From positions 1 through 44,864 of the forward strand of contig CAKZVC010000053.1 of the NCBI GenBank assembly GCA_937922235.1: 44,864 bases of DNA, written 5' to 3'. A program made the translations under genes and the position numbers. The stretch is from an uncultured Acidimicrobiales bacterium (GTDB lineage Bacteria; Actinomycetota; Acidimicrobiia; Acidimicrobiales; SHLQ01). Positions 32,253 through 40,159 of the stretch are shown one piece after another. Positions within the stretch are counted from its first letter, which is position 1, and each line of letters begins with the position of its first letter. The notes below the pieces were generated by a model. The model made no database searches and was not told the origin of the DNA. It worked only from the letters and a program-made list of their open reading frames with translations.

Positions 32253-32924
32253 TTACGCCTCCGCTGGTTCGGCTTCGGACGAGCCCCGCAACCGTCCAAG
32301 CCCCCACCGAATCACTTCAATACCGAGCGTGACGGACAGCGCAAAGCCGAACGCCAACCACAGCGCCGTGCTCGGGTTTTCGATCGTGCTGGCGAAGAAG
32401 TAGCCGAGCAGCCCGGCGTAGCTCGCCCACAGCGTGGTGGCGAGCAAGTCCCAACGCGTGAACCAGGTGAGAAATGGCTGCCCGGTGAGACCGCACGAGA
32501 ACGTCATCGCCGTACGTCCGCCAGGAATGAACCGGGCCGTAATCAGCAACATGCCGCCACGCTTGCGGATTTGCTCGCCGGTCGCAAACAGTCGCTCCGA
32601 CCCCTTCTCGCCGCGGAAGAACAAGTTTTTGAGCGCCTTGTCGCTGCGCTGCCCAATCCAATAGGCGAGGGAATCACCTACGTAGGCTCCGAGCGCTCCA
32701 AGGATGATCACGAGCACGATTGACAAGACCGGCTGACCGTCGATCAGCGTGCCCGCTCCCGCCGAAACGCCTCCAGCGATCACGCTGAACTCGGAGGGAA
32801 CGATCGGCACGATCGAGTCGAGCAACGCAATCACGAAGAGCAACGCCAGAAACCAAGCGTTCATCGATAGATCGAGGATTGTTGATTCGATTGTGTGAAA
32901 GAGATCGAACGCCCAGTTGAACAC
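32253..32924 (-). CDS. DedA/SNARE-associated family membrane protein
   Basis: A 223-residue polytopic protein. IVPSEFSVIAGGVSAG, GALGAYVGDSLAYWIGQ and ARFIPGGRTAMTFSCGLTG are DedA signatures (G-x-x-x-G-D-x-x-x-Y-x-x-G and R-F-x-P-x-x-R). Several hydrophobic helices follow (LWASYAGLLGYFFAS and others). DedA proteins include undecaprenyl-phosphate and phospholipid translocases that recycle lipid carriers across the membrane. The start is GTG 32924 (MFNWAFDLFHTIE); a longer frame to 33047 would cross the ABC gene promoter. The C-terminus ends SSEAEPAEA. Confidence 0.82.
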   Translation of the reverse strand: MFNWAFDLFHTIESTILDLSMNAWFLALLFVIALLDSIVPIVPSEFSVIAGGVSAGAGTLIDGQPVLSIVLVIILGALGAYVGDSLAYWIGQRSDKALKNLFFRGEKGSERLFATGEQIRKRGGMLLITARFIPGGRTAMTFSCGLTGQPFLTWFTRWDLLATTLWASYAGLLGYFFASTIENPSTALWLAFGFALSVTLGIEVIRWGLGRLRGSSEAEPAEA

Positions 32925-33045
32925 GCTCTGACCATATCGCTGTCGAGGGTGCTGTCGATGACGTGACGACGTTCTCTGCGATCGATCGGACGCCAGGTCC
33001 AAAACCGGCAATGATGGAGAGATACACGGAAGCCAGGAGAGACAC

Positions 33046-33783
33046 ATGGACCAGCAGTTGGCTGCGGCGGGAACCGTACAAGCGTCAAAGATCTACGGAT
33101 CAGGCGACACCGAAGTGCGTGCGCTCGACGATGTGACCGTGTCGTTCCACAAGGGCCAGTTCACTGCGATCATGGGGCCCTCGGGTTCAGGCAAGTCGAC
33201 GCTGATGCACTGTTTGGCCGGCCTCGACCGGCTGACAAGCGGCCATGTCATGGTCGGCGAGACGAACTTGGGGCAGCTCAGCGAGAAGGATCTCACGCTG
33301 CTTCGTCGCACCAAGATCGGTTTCGTGTTTCAGGCGTTCAACCTGATCCCCACGCTCACCGCAATCGAGAACATCACCCTCCCTCTCGATCTGGGCAAGA
33401 ACTCGCCCGACCAAGACCTGCTCAACGAGGTCGTCACGGCAGTGGGCCTTGCCGACCGGCTCAGCCACAAGCCGAACGAGCTTTCCGGCGGTCAGCAACA
33501 GCGTGTGGCCGTCGCCCGCGCCTTGGCCTCGCGGCCCGATGTGATCTTCGCTGACGAGCCAACCGGCAACCTCGATAGTCAGACCGGCGCCGAGATCCTC
33601 AGCTTCATGCGCCGAGCGGTGGACGAGTTCGGTCAAACGATCGTCATGGTCACTCACGATCCGGTCGCAGCGGCGTACGCCGACCGGGTGCTGTTCCTCG
33701 CCGACGGCAAGATCGTCAGCGAGCTCATTGAGCCCACCACCGACCTCATCCTCGAATCGCTTCGCGCTGCGTCGAACGGCTGA
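33046..33783 (+). CDS. ABC transporter ATPase, MacB/LolD (FtsX-partner) type
   Basis: A 245-residue ATPase. Walker A is GPSGSGKST, the Q-loop is FVFQAFNLIPTLTAIENI, the signature is LSGGQQQRVAVARAL, Walker B is VIFADEPTGNLDS and the H-loop is MVTHDP. LIPTLTAIENI and DEPTGNLDS are the usual LolD/MacB-family variants. It works on the cytosolic face with the FtsX-type permease that follows after 3 bases. A strong AGGAGAG ribosome binding site is 6 bases before the ATG. It is divergent from the DedA gene. Confidence 0.93.
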   Translation: MDQQLAAAGTVQASKIYGSGDTEVRALDDVTVSFHKGQFTAIMGPSGSGKSTLMHCLAGLDRLTSGHVMVGETNLGQLSEKDLTLLRRTKIGFVFQAFNLIPTLTAIENITLPLDLGKNSPDQDLLNEVVTAVGLADRLSHKPNELSGGQQQRVAVARALASRPDVIFADEPTGNLDSQTGAEILSFMRRAVDEFGQTIVMVTHDPVAAAYADRVLFLADGKIVSELIEPTTDLILESLRAASNG

Positions 33784-33786
33784 GCC

Positions 33787-36393
33787 GTGTTCAAACTCGC
33801 ACTCCGAAACTTGGCGGCCGGCAAGGTGCGCCTGTTGCTTACGACCCTGCTGATCGTCATCGGCGTTGGGTTCGTGTCGTCGTCGTTCATTCTCCGCGAT
33901 GGCCTGAAGGACGTCTTTGGCAACCTTGCTGAAGAAGTCGTTGCGGGCATCGACGTCGGTGTCTCCGCAATCGACCCCTCGACCGACCCCATCACCGAAG
34001 CCGACCTGCGAGCGCTCGACGATGTCGACGGAATTGCCGACGCCGTGCTCGAGATCACCGGTGAAGGCCAGGAGAACCTGATCCAACCAATCAAGGCCGA
34101 TGGCACCACCATCACCTTGCAGGGTCCACCGCAGATCGCATTCGGCTACACCGATGGCGTAACAAGTGCGCTGTCCATCGTGGAGGGCCAGGCCCCGGCC
34201 GGTCCGGGCGAATGGGCGGTCGATCCAGAAAGCGCGGCCGAACACGGCTTTGTCATCGGCGACAGCTACGACTTCATCACGCCGTCGGGCCGTCAGAACG
34301 GGCAGCTTGTCGGCACGTTCACCTTCGACGGATTCGTCGAAGGCCCAACCTTCATGTCGATGACTCGCGAGACCCTGCAGGACTACCTGCTGCTCGGCGA
34401 TCGCTACGACGCGATCTCGATCGCGGCCGATGGCAGCGTGCCCGTGCCCGAGCTCATCGCGTCGGTCAACGGGGCGCTCAACACCGACCCGAACTTCGCT
34501 CGAGTCGAGGTCCAAAACCAGGAAGAGCTCATCGCCGACGCGTCAGCTGGCTTCAACCAGGCGCTCGACATCATCGGCGGCATCTTGCTCGGCTTCGCCT
34601 TGCTGTCGTTGTTCGTATCGATCTTCATCATCGTGATCATCTTTGCGATCACCGTTGGCCAGCGAACCCGAGAGCTCGGCTTGCTTCGCGCCATCGGCTC
34701 AACGCCCGGCCAGGTACTCCGCTCGGTCATGGCCGAGTCATTCTTCATCGGACTCCTCGCATCGATCCTGGGAATCATCGGTGGGGCGATCATTGCACTG
34801 CTTATCCGTGCCGTGTTGAACGCCGCTGGCTTGGGCATCCCGTCGTTCGGCATCGTCATCAAGCCGCTCACCATTCTCGTGGCGTTTGGCGTCGGCATTG
34901 GCGTGACGATGCTTGCAGCCACGTTCCCAGCAATCACCGCATCGCGGACGTCGCCGATCTCGGCAATCACCGGGAGCAGCGAGAAGAAAGAGAAGTCGAT
35001 CGCTCGCTATGTTCTCGGGCTGATCGTCGCCGCGCTCGGTATTGGCTTGATGTCGCTGGGCCTCTTCGGCGGCGCCGACTCGGTCACCGGCGTGCTTGTC
35101 CCTCTCGGCTTCGGAGCGGCCGTCACGTTCGTTGGCATTGCGCTGCTCACACCACTGATCGCCGGGCCGCTAAGCAAGACACTCGGCAAGCCACTCGAGC
35201 TCATCTTCAACACGCCGGGCCGCTTGGCCAAGGACAACGCTGCTCGCAACCCTCGACGGACCGGCACGATCGCATCAACCCTCATGATCGGCCTGACCGC
35301 GGTATCGATGGCATTCGTGTTGGGCGAGTCGTTTACTGCTGAGTTCGACCGGATCCTCAACACCTCGGTGCAGGGCGACTACCTCGTCACCAGCGATCAG
35401 GCAGATATCCCCGATGAGGTCGTCGAGAAGATCAACGCCAACCCTGCGTTCGGCAACGTCACTCCGGTGAAGTACTGGGGAGTCGAGCTCGTCAACGAGC
35501 CACTGATTCCTATCGAAGACAATTCGTCGATCCCTGAAGACGCCATCGAATCGCCTCGAGATGTCGGCTATCGAGCTGACCTTGCCGCGTTCGATTACAG
35601 CCAGATTGAGGGCCTGTTCAACCTGTCGGTTATCGAGGGCGACCTCACCGCAATGACAAACGACCAGACCGCTCTGCGCACAAACATCGTCGAAGACCTC
35701 GGCGTAGGTCTGGGCGACACGATCACCGTGTACCTCTCCGATGGATCGACGACCGACCTCGACATCATTGCGATCTTTGAAGAACCCCAAGTGGCAAGCG
35801 GCGTTCTCGTGACACTCGACCGGTTCAACGACCTGTCGCCGCAGCGCACGTCAGATTGGATTGCGACCAAGCGGGCTGATGGCGTCAGCGTCGAAGCAGC
35901 AGACGACGCGTTCATTGAGGTCGGCGCCGAGTACCCGAACCTGGCTTTCCAGTCGTCGGCTGAATTCCGTCAGTCGTTCAGCGATCAGATCAACTTCATC
36001 CTCCGCATCATCACCATCTTGCTCACCCTCACGATTCTCGTATCGCTCGTGGGCATCCTCGCTACGGTCGCCCTCAGCGTCTTCGAGCGAGTCCGCGAGA
36101 TCGGCCTGTTGCGAGCAGTTGGATCAACCCGCAAGCAGATCTTCACCACCGTCTTGTGGGAAGGCGGCATTATCTGCGGCGTCGGGGCGATCCTCGGAGC
36201 GGTCCTTGGCATTGGCCTTGGTGCGCTGATGCTGTCGGCGATTCCCGACGGAATTATCAATCAGGTAGCGATTCCGTGGATCTCGATCATCGCGATGGTG
36301 CTGATCTCGTCGGTGCTTGGTTTGTTCGCTGCGCTCCTGCCGGCGATCTGGGCATCTCGACTCAACGTGCTCGACGCGATCAGCCACGCATAA
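33787..36393 (+). CDS. ABC transporter permease with two FtsX domains
   Basis: An 868-residue membrane protein. An N-terminal helix (LRNLAAGKVRLLLTTLLIVI) is followed by a large extracytoplasmic MacB-PCD-type domain (about 40-250), then three helices of a first FtsX domain (about 260-400, with TRELGLLRAIGSTPGQVLRS). A second copy of the pair begins near 470 (NAARNPRRTGTIASTLMIGL) and ends with a second FtsX domain (about 735-868, FERVREIGLLRAVGSTRKQI). The duplicated layout is typical of actinobacterial exporters related to lipoprotein or peptide export. Substrate unknown. The start is GTG 33787, 3 bases after the ATPase stop. Confidence 0.9.
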   Translation: MFKLALRNLAAGKVRLLLTTLLIVIGVGFVSSSFILRDGLKDVFGNLAEEVVAGIDVGVSAIDPSTDPITEADLRALDDVDGIADAVLEITGEGQENLIQPIKADGTTITLQGPPQIAFGYTDGVTSALSIVEGQAPAGPGEWAVDPESAAEHGFVIGDSYDFITPSGRQNGQLVGTFTFDGFVEGPTFMSMTRETLQDYLLLGDRYDAISIAADGSVPVPELIASVNGALNTDPNFARVEVQNQEELIADASAGFNQALDIIGGILLGFALLSLFVSIFIIVIIFAITVGQRTRELGLLRAIGSTPGQVLRSVMAESFFIGLLASILGIIGGAIIALLIRAVLNAAGLGIPSFGIVIKPLTILVAFGVGIGVTMLAATFPAITASRTSPISAITGSSEKKEKSIARYVLGLIVAALGIGLMSLGLFGGADSVTGVLVPLGFGAAVTFVGIALLTPLIAGPLSKTLGKPLELIFNTPGRLAKDNAARNPRRTGTIASTLMIGLTAVSMAFVLGESFTAEFDRILNTSVQGDYLVTSDQADIPDEVVEKINANPAFGNVTPVKYWGVELVNEPLIPIEDNSSIPEDAIESPRDVGYRADLAAFDYSQIEGLFNLSVIEGDLTAMTNDQTALRTNIVEDLGVGLGDTITVYLSDGSTTDLDIIAIFEEPQVASGVLVTLDRFNDLSPQRTSDWIATKRADGVSVEAADDAFIEVGAEYPNLAFQSSAEFRQSFSDQINFILRIITILLTLTILVSLVGILATVALSVFERVREIGLLRAVGSTRKQIFTTVLWEGGIICGVGAILGAVLGIGLGALMLSAIPDGIINQVAIPWISIIAMVLISSVLGLFAALLPAIWASRLNVLDAISHA

Positions 36394-36459
36394 TCAAGGG
36401 CTTCACGCCCAAAACAGGTCGAACGACCCTCACGGTTTTGACGCCTATCGCCGACCCTT

Positions 36460-37731
36460 GTGCTTGTGGGTACCGGCACAACTTCTGTAGTTCCAGCGAA
36501 CCGCCTCGGGCAGCTCCTCGCCGAGGCACGCCTCCGCCAAGGGGCCGACCTCGAAGACTTCGCTGCGCGCAGCAGTTTCACCGTAGGCGAACTCAGCGAC
36601 CTGGAGTCGGGCCATCGCACGCTTAGCGACTCGCTGATCTCCGAGGTGACCAGCTTGTACGAGATCGACTGCGGCCCGATCGTTCCTCAGCGAGCCGAGC
36701 TCACCATCGACCTCACCGACAGCACGATGTCGGCCGCTGGTCGGGCCGTTCGCCTCGACTCGGCCGCACACGATCATGTTCTCGAGCGCTACCTCTCGCT
36801 CGTCTACGTTCTGCGCAACAACAATCCGGGCACCCAGGTGCCGCTGCGCGACGAAGACATCGCCATCCTGGCTGCGTCGCTTGCCGAACGCGAAGAGCTC
36901 ATCGAAGAACAGCTCCTTCGGGCCATGGCGGACGAGCACGAAACCGTCAACGGCCTCGTCTCCTGGTTCCGACGTCGTCTGTGGGTTCCAACCGCAGGTG
37001 CGCTTGTGGGCGCGGTATCGATCGGCACGCTTGTGTTGGTCTCGTCAGACACCAATGCTGCGACTACCCCATCGACCGAGCCCGAGCCCGATCCTGGAGA
37101 CAACCTCCCGCGAACCGCTGCAGGACTGATCATTCCTCGCTCAGCGGTCAACTCACCTACAGACGCATCTACCGAACCGACAAACCCAGACGTTGCCTCA
37201 ACACCGGCGGCACCCCTTCTCGAGTCGGCACCGCGTCCAACGATTGCTGAAGGGACCGCCCCAGCAGCGGTGGCCCAGACCGTCGCTACTCCGGCAACGG
37301 TTGGGGCTCAGGCCGAAGCACTACTTCCCTTCGACTGGGAAGAAGTCTTGCCTGGTTGGACGATCGTGTACCGCGGGCCAGACAACGGTTTCCGCGGGCT
37401 GACCTATCCGTATGACAAGACCATTGAGATGTTCGTTCGTGACGACGACACGCCTCAGTCGCTCGCTGGCATCCTCGCCCACGAACTTGGCCACGCGATC
37501 GACGTCACCTACTTTGGCGACGACGAGCGCGATGACTGGAAGGACGCTCGCGGCATCGACGCCCAGTGGTGGCCCGATGCGTACGCCAGCGACTTCCAGA
37601 GCGGTGCTGGAGACTTTGCCGAGGCCTTCGCCTATTGGACGATGAACGATCCATCGTCATCCCAGATCGCTGGAACACCCACCCCAGCCCAGCTCACAAC
37701 CCTGCAGGACCTGCTCGACGGCATCCTCTAG
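36460..37731 (+). CDS. Predicted HTH-transmembrane-metallopeptidase protein
   Basis: A 423-residue protein with an unusual layout. An N-terminal XRE-like helix-turn-helix (about 14-68: NRLGQLLAEARLRQGADLED, then TVGELSDLESGHRTLSDSLI) is followed by a helical region (100-165). RRRLWVPTAGALVGAVSIGT starts one transmembrane helix (about 174-196) with arginines on the inner side, so the N-terminus is cytosolic. A Pro/Thr linker (200-285) leads to an outer domain with the zincin motif HELGHAID (341-348) and GDFAEAFAYW (about 384-393), whose Glu could be the third zinc ligand. The start is GTG 36460 or 36466. Co-transcription with the ABC permease is possible (66-base gap). RodZ-like topology is the nearest known layout. 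Confidence 0.7.
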   Translation: MLVGTGTTSVVPANRLGQLLAEARLRQGADLEDFAARSSFTVGELSDLESGHRTLSDSLISEVTSLYEIDCGPIVPQRAELTIDLTDSTMSAAGRAVRLDSAAHDHVLERYLSLVYVLRNNNPGTQVPLRDEDIAILAASLAEREELIEEQLLRAMADEHETVNGLVSWFRRRLWVPTAGALVGAVSIGTLVLVSSDTNAATTPSTEPEPDPGDNLPRTAAGLIIPRSAVNSPTDASTEPTNPDVASTPAAPLLESAPRPTIAEGTAPAAVAQTVATPATVGAQAEALLPFDWEEVLPGWTIVYRGPDNGFRGLTYPYDKTIEMFVRDDDTPQSLAGILAHELGHAIDVTYFGDDERDDWKDARGIDAQWWPDAYASDFQSGAGDFAEAFAYWTMNDPSSSQIAGTPTPAQLTTLQDLLDGIL

Positions 37732-37776
37732 CACGAGCGCCGGCAACACGTGCCTGTCTGGACTAACCGAAGCCCC

Positions 37777-37932
37777 AAAAATGGCTTAGCCCCGAATCGG
37801 TGGCGGGATACCAATTCGAGGCTAAGTGCTCGGGCCACCGGGGGGATTGATGGCCCTGCGTCGAATCTGTCCGGAGACAGATTCAGCGATTTAGATCCAA
37901 CACCGGGCTGGTGGCGGGTACCGGCCCGGTGT
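37777..37932 (-). ncRNA. Candidate structured sRNA with C-rich loops (6C-like)
   Basis: On the minus strand four hairpins follow in order. H3 (37932-37900) has a 9-bp stem ACACCGGGC extended inward, with loop ACCCGCC. H2 (37884-37863) has a 9-bp stem GAATCTGTC with a 4-nt loop. H6C (37856-37832) has a GGGCCA/TGGCCC stem with a loop containing CCCCCC. H1 (37826-37785) has 17 pairs and loop ATCCCGCC, followed by TTTTT (37781-37777), a terminator. Two C.A mismatches of H1 on the plus strand become G.U pairs on the minus strand, fixing the direction. TTATAT (37943-37938) with a weak TTTCTT 17 bases upstream would start the RNA at the first hairpin. The actinobacterial 6C RNA also has hairpins with runs of C in the loops; identity with that family is a suggestion. 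Confidence 0.6.
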
Positions 37933-37936
37933 CAGA

Positions 37937-37966
37937 CATATAAGTGACGCACCGGTAACAAAGAAA
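37937..37966 (-). promoter_or_regulatory. Possible promoter of the minus-strand sRNA
   Basis: On the minus strand, TTTCTT (37966-37961), a 17-base spacer and TTATAT (37943-37938) precede the first hairpin of the candidate RNA, which would begin at the normal +1 distance. The -35 hexamer is poor. Confidence 0.35.
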
Positions 37967-38088
37967 GTCGCGGAAATCTCTTGTGAAGCGGGTCACATGG
38001 CATCACACGACTGCCTGTCTGTGCGTGCCGAAGTCGAAATCGGTTGTTTTCTCAACGATTAAGCCTCCCGATTGTGCCGGCTACTCCC

Positions 38089-38101
38089 GGGGTCTGACCC
38101 C
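38089..38101. repeat. Short palindrome GGGGTCTGACCCC
   Basis: A perfect 6-bp-arm palindrome in the otherwise featureless part (37,970-38,154) of the 423-base intergenic region between the HTH-metallopeptidase and DUF4230-like genes. The sequence is of the kind found in REP-type elements. Nothing else is recognisable in the remaining 180 bases apart from the start region of the next gene. Confidence 0.4.
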
Positions 38102-38154
38102 ATGTGTTCGGCGACACCGGAACAGCGGCACCCTGCGCGTCGTAAGCTGACGAG

Positions 38155-38928
38155 ATGAAGAACGTCTGGGTTGCTCTTGCCACGGTTATCGGCATTTTCA
38201 TCCTGGCGTGGATCCTGATCTTCTCGTTGATCTCCTTCGGGTTGCTCGACATCAATTGGCCATGGGAAGACGTGGTCGAGCAAGAATCGTCTGTCGCAAT
38301 CGACGTGGAAGAGACCGGCCCCGCTCGAATCATCGACATCACCCCGATCGCACTCGACTGTCGAGCTCGAATCGAAGCCGAAGTCCCGATCGTCGGCACC
38401 CAACGCACCACCGTCGGCGGCGCAACCGTCAGCACCGACACCATCCGGATGCGGGCAGTGGGTGACGTCGATACGTGCGTTGCCGCCGACGGCGTTGAGG
38501 TCATCGAACGCGCAGACGGAACCTTCGGAGTCATCATCGACGCAGACGCCATCGAATTCGTCCGACCTCGGGTTGATGCCACCAAGACCATGGACTCGGT
38601 TACCACGGACCGGGGCTTCCTCAACCAGGTCGTCGAGATCTTCCCCTGGACTAACGAGGACGACGAGCTCACACCAGCAGCCTTCGCCTTCGCCCAAACG
38701 GTCATCGGAGGAAGTGCATGCATGGAGGCGGCGTACGACCAGACCGCTAGCGCTCTCGAGGACGCCTATCGCCAGCAAATGGTCGACCAAGGCGCTGACG
38801 CCGACGACATCGATGTCATCATCTCCGGAGTCCCCGACTTCAGCCAGAACACGCCAGACAAACCCACGCTGGGCGAGTTTGAATTCACCGACGACGGCAC
38901 CGCCAGCTGCGTGGTTTCACGCCCATAG
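38155..38928 (+). CDS. DUF4230-like membrane-anchored protein
   Basis: A 257-residue protein with one N-terminal helix (VWVALATVIGIFILAWILIF, about residues 4-30) and an extracytoplasmic domain. The region around VIIDADAIEFVRPRVDATKT, then VTTDRGFLNQVVEIF, resembles the DUF4230 family, in which a lipid-binding-like domain has a P-x(3)-D-P-x-x-T-x-x-x-x-x-x-x-R-G-L pattern. Two cysteine pairs (LDCRARI, DTCVAAD, SACMEAA, ASCVVSR) may be disulfides. Function unknown. It is 41 bases upstream of mshC and could be co-transcribed with it. No ribosome binding site stands out. Confidence 0.55.
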   Translation: MKNVWVALATVIGIFILAWILIFSLISFGLLDINWPWEDVVEQESSVAIDVEETGPARIIDITPIALDCRARIEAEVPIVGTQRTTVGGATVSTDTIRMRAVGDVDTCVAADGVEVIERADGTFGVIIDADAIEFVRPRVDATKTMDSVTTDRGFLNQVVEIFPWTNEDDELTPAAFAFAQTVIGGSACMEAAYDQTASALEDAYRQQMVDQGADADDIDVIISGVPDFSQNTPDKPTLGEFEFTDDGTASCVVSRP

Positions 38929-38969
38929 CCACAACGAAGACAGAGACGTTTAGCGGGTACCCTTTCGAG

Positions 38970-40142
38970 GTGCTCCAAATCTTCGATACGTCGCAGTCAA
39001 TGGTCGTCCCGTTTGAGCCTGGACCGGTTGTCCGCATGTACATCTGCGGAATCACGCCGTACGACTCAACCCACCTCGGCCACGCCAACACCTACCTGAC
39101 CTACGACCTTCTGATCCGTCGATTGGAAGACCTCGGTCATGAGGTGCAGATGGTGCGCAACGTCACCGACGTCGACGACTCGATCTTGCCGAAGGCACGA
39201 GAGCTTGGCATCGACTTTCTTGAGCTTGCGGCTACCGAGATGAAGCGATTCCACGGCGATATGACCGCGCTCAACACTCGCCCTCCAATCGCCGAGCCAC
39301 GAGCCACCGAATCGATCGAGCCGATCATCGATCTCGTGCAGCGCCTCCAGGATGCCGGCCACACCTACACAAAGGACGGCATCACCTGGTTCGACGTCGC
39401 TACGGCACCAGAGTTCGGGCGCCTCTCCGGCTACGCCGAAGACACCATGCTTGCCCTTGCTGCTGAACGCGGTGGAACCCCCACCGACCTTCGTCAGCGC
39501 AACCCGCTCGACTTCATCCTCTGGCAGCCATCGGCAGACGACGAACCAACATGGGACTCCCCCTTCGGCCCCGGACGCCCTGGTTGGCATATTGAGTGCA
39601 GTGCCATGAGCTGGGCCGAGTTCGGAGAACCGCTCGATCTTCACGGCGGCGGATCTGACCTGATCTTCCCGCATCACGAGTGCGAGCGAGTGCAGTCTGA
39701 GCTCGGCTACGGCCAGACGTTCGCCCGCCACTGGATGCACTGCGGCATGGTTGCCTACCAGGGCACCAAGATGTCGAAGTCGCTCGGCAACCTCGTGTTC
39801 GTCAGTGAGCTCGTCAAGAAGTACGACCCGCAGGCAGTTCGTCTTGCGCTGATGGGCCACCACTACCGCGATGATTGGGAGTGGTTCGACGGCGACATCG
39901 ACGACGGACAAGAGCGCTACAACCGCATTGTCGAGGCCATTGGAAAGGGCACCGGCCCCGACCCTGACGCAACCCTCGCCGCGGTTCGTTCGGCGCTCGA
40001 CAACGACCTCGACGCACCAACGGCTCGCGAAGCCCTCGATACCCTCGCTCGTGCAATTCTTGACGGCACCGGCGACAACGCCGAGTCCGGAGCTGGCCTG
40101 CGCACTGCCGCCGAGCTCGTCGGACTCGCCTTCACTTCGTAA
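38970..40142 (+). CDS. mshC: Cysteine--1D-myo-inosityl 2-amino-2-deoxy-alpha-D-glucopyranoside ligase
   Basis: A 390-residue class I synthetase paralogue. The opening MYICGITPYDSTHLGHANTY matches mycobacterial MshC (YVCGITPYDATHLGHA) rather than CysS (ACGPTVYDxxHxGHAR). It joins L-cysteine to GlcN-Ins with ATP, the third step of mycothiol synthesis. The zinc ligands CGITPYD, GWHIECSAMS and FPHHECER, and the ATP motif KMSKSLGNLVFV, are present. The C-terminal anticodon-binding tail of CysS is missing (390 against 464 residues), as expected for MshC. The start is GTG 38970. It is 17 bases upstream of cysS. Confidence 0.9.
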   Translation: MLQIFDTSQSMVVPFEPGPVVRMYICGITPYDSTHLGHANTYLTYDLLIRRLEDLGHEVQMVRNVTDVDDSILPKARELGIDFLELAATEMKRFHGDMTALNTRPPIAEPRATESIEPIIDLVQRLQDAGHTYTKDGITWFDVATAPEFGRLSGYAEDTMLALAAERGGTPTDLRQRNPLDFILWQPSADDEPTWDSPFGPGRPGWHIECSAMSWAEFGEPLDLHGGGSDLIFPHHECERVQSELGYGQTFARHWMHCGMVAYQGTKMSKSLGNLVFVSELVKKYDPQAVRLALMGHHYRDDWEWFDGDIDDGQERYNRIVEAIGKGTGPDPDATLAAVRSALDNDLDAPTAREALDTLARAILDGTGDNAESGAGLRTAAELVGLAFTS

Positions 40143-40159
40143 CTACCAAAGATTCGGTC

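Noticed and set aside
33187..34515. 442-codon minus-strand frame
   Set aside because: Antisense to an ABC ATPase and permease with complete Walker and signature motifs.
37566..37947. Two plus-strand frames of 65-66 codons across the intergenic hairpins
   Set aside because: They overlap the metallopeptidase end or the hairpin array and look like random translation of structured RNA.
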